Source: Alphaproteobacteria bacterium
Lineage (GTDB): Bacteria > Pseudomonadota > Alphaproteobacteria > Micropepsales > Micropepsaceae
Assembly (NCBI GenBank): GCA_028869725.1
Contig: JAGWRJ010000712.1
Span: 1 to 20,106 of the forward strand
Direction of reading: 5' to 3'
DNA: 20,106 bases
Shown: in pieces, positions 14,826-20,106 of the stretch
Layout: every line of letters starts with the position of its first letter
Numbering within the stretch: the first letter of the stretch is position 1
Notes under the pieces: model-generated
Told to the model about the DNA's origin: nothing
Databases searched by the model: none
What the model saw: the letters and a program-made list of their open reading frames with translations, nothing else
Program-made: the position numbers and the translations under genes

Positions 14826-15502
14826 TCGTACCTTTCAGTGGCCGGCATCGGGCCTGCCTTGTGTTCCATTCGTCTGTTCGGCGCCTGTTCCGGCGCCCGG
14901 ACGGCGGCAAGCCGCCGCGCATTCATCGCGATCCTGTCTGCAAGCTGCCCGGATGGGAGCGCCGCATGTACCACATTTTCGCGGCCCAAGGCCAAGCTCA
15001 ATTCTTGAGAATTGAGACAGTCCAAGAGCTTGATGCCAAGTCCCTGAGCCCGTGCCAGTGCCAGAAGCTTGCGCCGGCCATCCTCGGCCCCGTCCGCAGC
15101 CTCAATCAGAAGCACAGGTGGGCGATGGCTGGCAAAGGCCCTGGCAACCTTGTCGAAGCCAAGAACGAGGCTGCCAGCCTTGCGCGCCAGTCCAAGGTCA
15201 TCGGCGAGGCGACGCAGCAGCAGGGCCGCGACATGGTCGGTAAGCCCCGGCGGGATGATGAGCGCCCGCTTGGCCGAGCGCGCGAACGCGTTTCGCGCGA
15301 CCGCGCGCTCCAGGCTGGCGCGATCAGCACTGACCCACATGCCGCGTCCGGGCAGCTTGGCCGCAAGGTCGGGCACCACCTGATCATCCGGCGCGGCGAC
15401 GAAGCGGATCAGCTCGCTGTCCGGACGCACCTCTCCGGTGACGATGCAGCGCCGTGAGCGCCCGTCCTGCGCGTCCTGATCGTGCCGCTGTGCATGCCTC
15501 AC
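14822..15502 (-). CDS. ylxR: YlxR/DUF448 and L7Ae-like RNA-binding protein
   Basis: The 226-residue protein has an N-terminal YlxR (DUF448) domain at about 15-85 with RRCIVTGEVRP, LIRFVAAPDD, PGRGMWVS and NAFARSAKR, followed by an L7Ae/YlxQ-like RNA-binding domain at about 90-200 (GLARKAGSLVLGFDKV, LLIEAADGAED, LGRENVVHAAL). In many bacteria these are two genes, ylxR and ylxQ; fusion is common in alphaproteobacteria. YlxR relatives have been linked to rRNA/RNase P functions, but the exact role here is unproven. I chose GTG at 15502, three bases after the nusA stop and preceded by AAGG; the stop overlaps the infB start (ATGA), so it is coupled between nusA and infB. Confidence 0.9.
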   Translation of the reverse strand: MRHAQRHDQDAQDGRSRRCIVTGEVRPDSELIRFVAAPDDQVVPDLAAKLPGRGMWVSADRASLERAVARNAFARSAKRALIIPPGLTDHVAALLLRRLADDLGLARKAGSLVLGFDKVARAFASHRPPVLLIEAADGAEDGRRKLLALARAQGLGIKLLDCLNSQELSLALGRENVVHAALPSGQLADRIAMNARRLAAVRAPEQAPNRRMEHKAGPMPATERYE

Positions 15503-15505
15503 GCC

Positions 15506-17110
15506 TTACGCTTCAGCCTCCTCGCTTTCGCTGGCCTCGTCCTCGGAGGGCTCGGGCCACTGCTCAATCCAGCCCGCTGCGACGCGGGCCTTCATGATGA
15601 TGGCATTGGCCTCATCGGGGGCCAGGTCAAAACCTTCAAGAGCACCTTCGACCTTGACGCGCTCCTTGTCCTTGCCCTGCTCATAATAGCCGAGCAACTC
15701 GTCATTGGCACAGCCGGCGAGGTCCTCCAGGGTCTTGATGTCATGCTCGCCGAGGGCAACCGCCATGGCGGCAGTGACACCTTCAACTTCGAGTACGGCG
15801 TCTTCCACGCCAAGCGCGCGCCGTCTGTCGTCGAGTTCCTTGTTGCGCGCTTCCAGATATTCGATAGCGCGGGTCTGAAGTTCCTCGGCGGTTTCCTCGT
15901 CGAAGCCCTCAACCGCGGCAAGCTCCTGCAGCGGCACGTAGGCGACATCCTCGATATCCGCAAAACCTTCGGAGGCGAGCAGCTGGGCCACCATCTCGTC
16001 GACGTCGAGCGCCTCCATGAAGAGCGCGGAACGCTCGGCAAACTCCTTCTGGCGGCGCTCCGATTCTTCGGCCTCGGTCAGGATGTCGATCTGCCAGCCG
16101 GTCAGCTGCGATGCCAGGCGCACATTCTGCCCCCGCCGGCCGATCGCCAGCGACAACTGCTCGTCCGGAACCACGACTTCCACCCTGTGCGTATCCTCGT
16201 CGAGCACGACCTTGGTCACCTCGGCCGGAGCCAGGGCGTTGACGATGAAGGTCGCCGGATCTGCGGACCACGGAATGATGTCGATGCGCTCGCCCTGCAG
16301 TTCCTGCACCACTGCCTGCACGCGCACACCGCGCATGCCGACGCAGGCGCCAACCGGATCGATGCTCGAATCCTTGGAAATGACTGCAATCTTGGCCCGC
16401 GAACCCGGGTCACGGGCAACCGCACGGATTTCGATGATGCCGTCATAGATTTCGGGCACTTCCTGGGCGAACAGCCGCACCATGAACTGCGGATGGCTGC
16501 GTGACAGGAAAATCTGTGGACCGCGGGTTTCGCGGCGCACGTCATAAATGTAGGCGCGTATGCGATCACCGGTGCGGAATGTCTCGCGCGGAATCATTTC
16601 ATCGCGGCGGACGACGCCTTCTGCCTTGCCAAGATCGACAACGACGGAGCCGAATTCAACGCGCTTGACGATGCCGTGGACGATTTCGCCGATACGGTCC
16701 TTATATTCTTCATACTGACGTTCGCGCTCGGCGTCGCGCACCTTCTGCACGATCACCTGTTTGGCTGCCTGGGCGGCGATGCGGCTGAAATCCACGGGTG
16801 GAAGAGTTTCAGCAATAATATCGCCAACCATCGCCGAGGGGTTGCGCGACTGGGCTTCCGCCAGACTGATCTCAGTTTTATCGTTTTCGACGAGCTCGAC
16901 CACATGCAGATAGCGCGAGACGCGGGTTTCGCCGGTCTTGGGGTCGATCTCGACCCGGATCTCGTTCTCGCTGCCATAGCGGGCTTTGGCCGCGCGCTGC
17001 ATGGCTTCTTCCATCGCGTGCAGCACGACCATTTTGTCGATCGACTTGTCGCGGGCAACCGCATCAGCGATTTGCAGCAGTTCGGTGCGATTGGCGGCCA
17101 CAGCAGCCAT
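15506..17110 (-). CDS. nusA: Transcription termination/antitermination factor NusA
   Basis: NusA binds RNA polymerase and nascent RNA, controlling pausing, termination and rRNA antitermination. The 534-residue protein has the NusA N-terminal domain (about 1-130, with ADAVARDKSIDKMVVLHAME), an S1 domain (about 135-200, HGIVKRVEFGSVVVDLGKAE), two KH domains (about 230-350, with CVGMRGVRVQAVVQEL and AIGRRGQNVRLASQLTGW), and two C-terminal helix-hairpin-helix acidic repeats (around LLASEGFADIEDVAYV and ALGEHDIKTLEDLAGC). It ends in an acidic tail DEASESEEAEA. The ATG at 17110 has an excellent AAGGAGA site seven bases upstream. It begins ten bases after rimP. Confidence 0.98.
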   Translation of the reverse strand: MAAVAANRTELLQIADAVARDKSIDKMVVLHAMEEAMQRAAKARYGSENEIRVEIDPKTGETRVSRYLHVVELVENDKTEISLAEAQSRNPSAMVGDIIAETLPPVDFSRIAAQAAKQVIVQKVRDAERERQYEEYKDRIGEIVHGIVKRVEFGSVVVDLGKAEGVVRRDEMIPRETFRTGDRIRAYIYDVRRETRGPQIFLSRSHPQFMVRLFAQEVPEIYDGIIEIRAVARDPGSRAKIAVISKDSSIDPVGACVGMRGVRVQAVVQELQGERIDIIPWSADPATFIVNALAPAEVTKVVLDEDTHRVEVVVPDEQLSLAIGRRGQNVRLASQLTGWQIDILTEAEESERRQKEFAERSALFMEALDVDEMVAQLLASEGFADIEDVAYVPLQELAAVEGFDEETAEELQTRAIEYLEARNKELDDRRRALGVEDAVLEVEGVTAAMAVALGEHDIKTLEDLAGCANDELLGYYEQGKDKERVKVEGALEGFDLAPDEANAIIMKARVAAGWIEQWPEPSEDEASESEEAEA

Positions 17111-17120
17111 GGTGTTCTCC

Positions 17121-17651
17121 TTATGTGTTCAACGTCTTGCTGCGCTCACGCGCTTTCAAATCGTCTTCGATCAGCCGGTCGGTCAGCACCAGCTTGGCAT
17201 CGGCGATGGCCGCAAACGGAATTATGACCCGCTCTCCCTGAACCTCGAGCGCCACATTGTTTCCCTCAAGGCCCATGAGTGTGCCGCGGTATCGCTTTCG
17301 TCCGGCCTGATCTGCAGCGACAAGGTCCAGTCGGGCGTCATGACCCGCCCAGCGCGCGAAATCGGTGATCCGCGTCAGCGGCCGGTCGATGCCCGGCGAC
17401 GACACCTCAAGATTATATTCGCCTTCGATCGGGTCCTCTTCATCGAGAAACGCCGACAGCGCCCGGCTGAGTTCAGCACAGTCATCGACACCCATCGTAC
17501 CATCTGGACGCTCGGCCATGACCTGCAGGGTCTTGGTCTTTCCGCCCATCAGGCGCAGGCGGACAAGCCTGAAGCCAGCGGCGTCTACCACCGGCTCCAT
17601 CAGGTCTTGCAGCTGTGCCATTGCTGTACGAATTGGCTGTACTCCAAGCAT
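17121..17651 (-). CDS. rimP: Ribosome maturation factor RimP
   Basis: RimP helps early assembly of the 30S subunit, acting near the S12-binding region. The 176-residue protein has the two-domain layout of the family: an N-terminal alpha/beta domain with FRLVRLRLMGGKTKTLQVM and ERPDGTMGVDDCAELSRAL, the signature EVSSPGIDRPLTRITDFARW, and a C-terminal SH3-like domain with RGTLMGLEGNNVAL and IADAKLVLTDRLI. I chose the ATG at 17651 (MLGVQPIRTAMAQLQD), preceded by GGGAAAA; the upstream in-frame extension and the downstream ATG at 17621 both lack good ribosome-binding sites. It is the first gene of the superoperon, with its own putative promoter. Confidence 0.95.
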   Translation of the reverse strand: MLGVQPIRTAMAQLQDLMEPVVDAAGFRLVRLRLMGGKTKTLQVMAERPDGTMGVDDCAELSRALSAFLDEEDPIEGEYNLEVSSPGIDRPLTRITDFARWAGHDARLDLVAADQAGRKRYRGTLMGLEGNNVALEVQGERVIIPFAAIADAKLVLTDRLIEDDLKARERSKTLNT

Positions 17652-17687
17652 AAGATTTTCCCGCGGCGATCCGGTACAGACCGCCAC

Positions 17688-17707
17688 GACAACGATGCTC
17701 TGTTGTC
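17688..17707 (-). promoter_or_regulatory. Hairpin in the rimP leader
   Basis: GACAAC (17688-17693) and GTTGTC (17702-17707) form a perfect 6-bp stem with an 8-base loop, positioned in the predicted leader between the promoter and the rimP start. It could affect leader folding or NusA autoregulation. No T-tract follows, so it is not a terminator. Confidence 0.35.
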
Positions 17708-17719
17708 AGGGATGGGCGA

Positions 17720-17748
17720 GATATACGCTGCGAGCGTACGGATTTCAA
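17720..17748 (-). promoter_or_regulatory. Putative sigma-70 promoter of the rimP-pnp superoperon
   Basis: On the minus strand TTGAAA (17748-17743) and TATATC (17725-17720) are spaced by exactly 17 bases; the -35 matches five of six and the -10 four of six consensus positions. The predicted start, near 17712, gives a leader of about 60 bases before the rimP ATG. The spacer contains a perfect inverted repeat TACGCT-GCG-AGCGTA (17724-17738). The same bases resemble the anticodon and variable arms of a tRNA-Ser, discussed separately. Confidence 0.55.
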
Positions 17749-17778
17749 GTCCGGCAGTCCGACGCCAGGAATTCGTGT

Positions 17779-18192
17779 CTATTTTCCGTCTTCGCTGAGG
17801 CTCTCCAGCCAGTCCTCAAGACCGCCTGGCCAGGATCCCTCGGCTCCGTAAACGGGCCTCTGACCGATCTTGCGCAGCACGTGATCGCCGATTACGCCGC
17901 CGGGGGCACCGGGCGTGACCGGAACGGTCACGCCAAAGACATTCAGGCCGAATGCGATCACCGGTTCGATCACCGGCGTCAGGCTGCCGTCGTCCAGGGT
18001 GTAAGCGCTGATGCATTCCCAGCCATCCTGGGCCGGTATGATCGACAGCAACACTGCATCGAATTCGACATTGTCCTTATCGAGAACAGCGTTTTCGCCT
18101 GTCAGTGTGTAGCCATGAGGGCCGGGTTCGGCACTGCGTATTTGCGACAGTGCGACATATTTTTTGCCGACGAAGATGTATGGATCGGCCAT
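17779..18192 (-). CDS. Uncharacterised 137-residue protein
   Basis: I do not recognise this family. The protein starts MADPYIFVGKKYVALSQI, has no signal peptide or membrane segment, and looks like a soluble beta-rich fold with many Val, Gly and Pro (GLNVFGVTVPVTPGAPGGV). The C-terminus is acidic with Trp residues (GSWPGGLEDWLESLSEDGK). One Cys occurs in WECISAY. The ATG at 18192 overlaps by one base the TGA stop of the upstream metalloprotease gene (TGATG), which strongly supports translational coupling and that the gene is real. A GTG one codon upstream is possible. The rimP promoter lies directly downstream, so it is a separate operon from rimP, possibly with read-through. Confidence 0.65.
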   Translation of the reverse strand: MADPYIFVGKKYVALSQIRSAEPGPHGYTLTGENAVLDKDNVEFDAVLLSIIPAQDGWECISAYTLDDGSLTPVIEPVIAFGLNVFGVTVPVTPGAPGGVIGDHVLRKIGQRPVYGAEGSWPGGLEDWLESLSEDGK

Positions 18193-18965
18193 CACTCTCG
18201 TCCGTCTTCGAGCACCATGCGCGGCGCATAGCGATGCAGCAGCGTGCCATTGTCGTTGAGCCAGGTCTGGGCCCGCGTACTGTCGCCGACAAGACCCTCA
18301 ACCAGGGCCCAGAATCGGTGGCCATGATTCATTTCCTTCAGGTGTGCCACCTCATGTGCCACCACATACTCGAGTACGAACGGCGGTGCCAGAATGAGGC
18401 GCCAGGAGAACGAGAGACTGCGTGTCGACGAGCACGAACCCCAGCGGCTCGAGGTGTCGCGTACCGTGATCCGCGCGGGCCGCACGCCGAGCAGATCGGC
18501 ATAGTGCATGGCGCGTGCGTCGAGCAGGCGCCGGGCCTCCCGCTTCAGAAAGTCGAGCACGCGACGGGCGGCGTGTTCGCTGCGGCCGTGCACGCGAATG
18601 ATCCGCTCGCCGTCGGCGCCACGCTCGATCCACACCGGTCGCGCACCTCCGTCACCATAACGGATGACATGCTCTTCGCCGCGAAAGAGGATACGCCGGC
18701 CCAGACTGATCGGAATGGGTTCTGGGACATGCTCGAGCCGCTGGGCGATCCACTGTGACTGTTTGCGGGCAAATTCCATGGCATGGGCGAGGGCGCGGCG
18801 TGACGGTGCGACCACCACGACCTCGCCGGTGGTCGGCTGCACGCGCACGATGAGCTGACGGGCACGCGGATTGAGCTTCAGCGTCACGGGCACCGGCGCG
18901 CCGTCGATCTTCAGAAGTTTGCGTTGCGTCGGTCGGACGCGGCCTTGTGGCGCGGCTCTCGGCAT
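18192..18965 (-). CDS. YgjP-like (DUF45) zinc metalloprotease family protein
   Basis: The 257-residue protein belongs to the YgjP/DUF45 M48-like metallopeptidase family. It carries the zinc motif HEVAH (His204, Glu205, His208) in YVVAHEVAHLKEMNHGHRFW, where His214 or His216 would be the third ligand, and the family signature SRWGSCSS at 173-180. The N-terminal half is a beta-rich domain typical of the family (LKLNPRARQLIVRVQPTTGE, RGEEHVIRYG). The gene is cytosolic with no signal peptide; its substrate is unknown. I chose the ATG at 18965; a TTG at 19004 would add 13 residues and run through a palindrome. It is coupled to the small downstream gene and divergent from the VOC-dsbB-coq7 operon. 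Confidence 0.85.
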   Translation of the reverse strand: MPRAAPQGRVRPTQRKLLKIDGAPVPVTLKLNPRARQLIVRVQPTTGEVVVVAPSRRALAHAMEFARKQSQWIAQRLEHVPEPIPISLGRRILFRGEEHVIRYGDGGARPVWIERGADGERIIRVHGRSEHAARRVLDFLKREARRLLDARAMHYADLLGVRPARITVRDTSSRWGSCSSTRSLSFSWRLILAPPFVLEYVVAHEVAHLKEMNHGHRFWALVEGLVGDSTRAQTWLNDNGTLLHRYAPRMVLEDGRE

Positions 18966-18992
18966 ATGGTGTGCAGCCCGAAAAGGGCTTCC

Positions 18993-19006
18993 CTTTGCCG
19001 GCAAAG
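18993..19006. repeat. Perfect 14-bp palindrome in divergent control region
   Basis: CTTTGCCGGCAAAG is a perfect palindrome without spacer in the 80-bp gap between the metalloprotease and VOC genes. A neighbouring short hairpin AGCCC-GAAAA-GGGCT lies at 18975-18989. Position between divergent genes suggests a shared operator. No clear -35/-10 pair could be fitted by eye in this gap. Confidence 0.5.
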
Positions 19007-19045
19007 CTTGGTTCTCTCACCCCGCCTCGCCGGAAGCTGTAACTC

Positions 19046-19468
19046 ATGCAGCACTGCCCTCGCTTTCACCTCGCCTTTCCCGTTCGCGACCTCGCCGAAG
19101 CGCGCGCGTTCTACAAGGATTTGCTTGGTTGCACAGAGGGCCGATCCTCGCCCGAATGGGTCGACTTCAACTTCTTCGGGCACCAGATCGTGGCGCATTT
19201 AAGCCGGGATGAAGGGCCAACCCAAGCCAAAAATGAGGTCGATGGCGACGCAGTACCCGTGCGTCATTTTGGGGTCATTCTGGAGCTGCCGCAGTGGCGG
19301 GAACTGGCATCGCGCCTGCAGAGCCAGGGCGTCAAATTCATCATTGCGCCACATACCCGGTTTGCCGGCCAGCCGGGCGAGCAGGCCACGATGTTCTTCC
19401 TCGACCCCTCTGGAAACGCCTTGGAATTCAAGGCATTCGCCGACGACGCCATGGTGTTCGCGACATGA
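19046..19468 (+). CDS. VOC (glyoxalase/dioxygenase fold) family protein
   Basis: A 140-residue protein with two betaalphabetabetabeta units of the vicinal oxygen chelate fold. Candidate metal ligands are His8 (FHLAFPVRDL), His74 (VRHFGVIL) and Glu127 (ALEFKAF), and the typical tail FLDPSGNALEFK is present. The pattern DLAEARAFYKDLLGC near the start is typical of VOC enzymes. Family members include glyoxalases, extradiol dioxygenases and resistance proteins; the substrate here cannot be told. The ATG at 19046 follows GGAAG ten bases upstream. Its stop overlaps the dsbB start (ATGA), making it the first gene of a VOC-dsbB-coq7 operon. Confidence 0.85.
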   Translation: MQHCPRFHLAFPVRDLAEARAFYKDLLGCTEGRSSPEWVDFNFFGHQIVAHLSRDEGPTQAKNEVDGDAVPVRHFGVILELPQWRELASRLQSQGVKFIIAPHTRFAGQPGEQATMFFLDPSGNALEFKAFADDAMVFAT

Positions 19469-19968
19469 AAGATTCTTTTTCCGCCCCTGAACGGATTGCC
19501 ATGGCCCTGGGGACGGTCTCCCTCGTGCTGATCGTGGGCGCGCTCATTTTTGAATATGGCTGGGGCTTCAAGCCCTGCGAGCTCTGCATGTGGGAGCGCT
19601 GGCCTCATTATGCCGCAATCCTCGTTGGACTGGTGGGCGGGGCTCTGGTCGGGCGCGCCGTGCTGCCGGCGAAGCTGGCTGGCCCCCTTGCCGCTCTGAC
19701 CCTTGGTCTTGTGGCCGCGTCGGGGGCGATTTCTGTCTACCATGCCGGGGTCGAATGGCACTTCTGGGCGGGACCTGCGGCCTGCACGGGCAATGCCTTC
19801 CACTATTCTGGCGGCCCTCTCAATTTCAACGACCATGGCCCGCTCTGCGATGTAGCAGCCTGGCGGCTGTTCGGTATCTCGCTGGCTGGTTACAATGCGC
19901 TGATTTCACTGGCTGCGGCTGGCGTCGCCGGGTGGGCGCTTAGCCGCAGTCACCAGAGGGGACATTGA
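19465..19968 (+). CDS. dsbB: Disulfide bond formation protein DsbB
   Basis: DsbB is an inner-membrane protein that reoxidises DsbA and passes electrons to ubiquinone. The 167-residue protein has four hydrophobic helices (about 12-30, 48-64, 70-92, 136-158), the first redox pair Cys38/Cys41 (CELCMWERWPH) and the second periplasmic pair Cys107 and Cys128 (AACTGNAF and PLCD). This is a complete DsbB. The ATG at 19465 overlaps the VOC stop, and the dsbB stop overlaps the coq7 start by one base (TGATG). A frame extension upstream of 19465 is shadow sequence within the VOC gene. Neighbouring coq7 makes the ubiquinone that DsbB uses, a sensible pairing. Confidence 0.93.
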   Translation: MKDSFSAPERIAMALGTVSLVLIVGALIFEYGWGFKPCELCMWERWPHYAAILVGLVGGALVGRAVLPAKLAGPLAALTLGLVAASGAISVYHAGVEWHFWAGPAACTGNAFHYSGGPLNFNDHGPLCDVAAWRLFGISLAGYNALISLAAAGVAGWALSRSHQRGH

Positions 19969-20106
19969 TGGCACGCAAACCTCGACCGGCTGCTCCGGGC
20001 ATGGCTGCTGGCGCCGATCTTCAGTCCATTCTGCGGGTCGATCATGCCGGCGAATATGGCGCCGTGCGCATCTATCAGGGCCAGATCGATGTTCTGGCCC
20101 GTCGCC
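19968..20106 (+). CDS. coq7: Ubiquinone biosynthesis hydroxylase Coq7, N-terminal part
   Basis: The 46 visible residues begin MARKPRPAAPGMAAGADLQ and include ILRVDHAGEYGAVRIYQGQ, the signature of the Coq7 di-iron hydroxylase, which converts 5-demethoxyubiquinol to the hydroxylated intermediate. The Glu in HAGEYGA is the first di-iron ligand. The ATG at 19968 overlaps the dsbB stop by one base. The gene runs off the end of the window. Presence of coq7 indicates an aerobic ubiquinone pathway. Confidence 0.92.
   Translation, partial: MARKPRPAAPGMAAGADLQSILRVDHAGEYGAVRIYQGQIDVLARR

Noticed and set aside
12261..15008. A 915-codon open frame on the plus strand, antisense to infB and the YlxR gene
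   Set aside because: It mirrors infB in the complementary frame of a GC-rich gene, has no recognisable domains, and the minus strand carries clear IF2 motifs throughout. Long antisense frames are expected in such codon usage.
15482..16504. Plus-strand 340-codon frame opposite nusA
   Set aside because: Antisense shadow of NusA KH and C-terminal domains with no family features.
17724..17755. A functional tRNA-Ser gene
   Set aside because: Acceptor stem, D-arm and the T-arm with its GTTCGA-type loop are all missing, so no tRNA could be made; kept only as a possible relic.

Overview
This window is a GC-rich chromosomal segment from an alphaproteobacterium. The assignment rests on the alphaproteobacterial style of the PolA N-terminus, the fused YlxR/L7Ae-type protein between nusA and infB, a zf-CHCC mini-protein, a CHASE2-type cyclase C-terminus and a ubiquinone (coq7) gene. 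The genus cannot be fixed from the sequence alone. I see no transposase, phage gene, CRISPR array or intact tRNA/rRNA gene; this is core chromosome with a few poorly characterised genes between housekeeping blocks.

Layout. 1-1498 (minus): a 59-residue zinc-finger protein translationally coupled to polA, whose 3' end lies outside the window. 1677-3527 (plus): a large DUF4153-type membrane protein. 3528-3707: a non-coding stretch with a strong inverted repeat and a putative promoter placed so that hisH could be leaderless. 3708-5059 (plus): hisH-hisA, overlapping by 4 bp, without the usual hisB/hisF/hisE neighbours. 5060-6394 (minus): a membrane protein with a decayed class III adenylate cyclase domain; its stop codon abuts that of hisA. 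6395-6600: divergent control region with a 20-bp palindrome. 6601-7719 (plus): a ferritin-like di-iron protein. 7725-8024 (minus): a small two-helix membrane protein.

8137-17651 (minus) is the classic translation/transcription/RNA-decay superoperon, in transcription order rimP-nusA-ylxR-infB-rbfA-truB-rpsO-pnp. It covers 30S maturation (RimP, RbfA), transcription elongation and antitermination (NusA), initiation (IF2), tRNA modification (TruB), a small-subunit protein (S15) and RNA turnover (PNPase). A good sigma-70-like promoter sits upstream of rimP and a hairpin follows pnp.

17779-18965 (minus): an unrecognised 137-residue protein coupled to a YgjP-type zinc metalloprotease. 19046-20106 (plus): a tightly overlapping VOC/glyoxalase-fold gene, dsbB and the start of coq7 (ubiquinone hydroxylase). 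The 80-bp divergent gap before this operon holds a perfect 14-bp palindrome.

The items I find most worth a second look are the catalytically dead cyclase, the inverted repeat overlapping the hisH promoter, the palindrome ahead of the di-iron gene, and the tRNA-Ser-like sequence inside the rimP promoter. I do not see convincing evidence of a wholly new multi-gene system.
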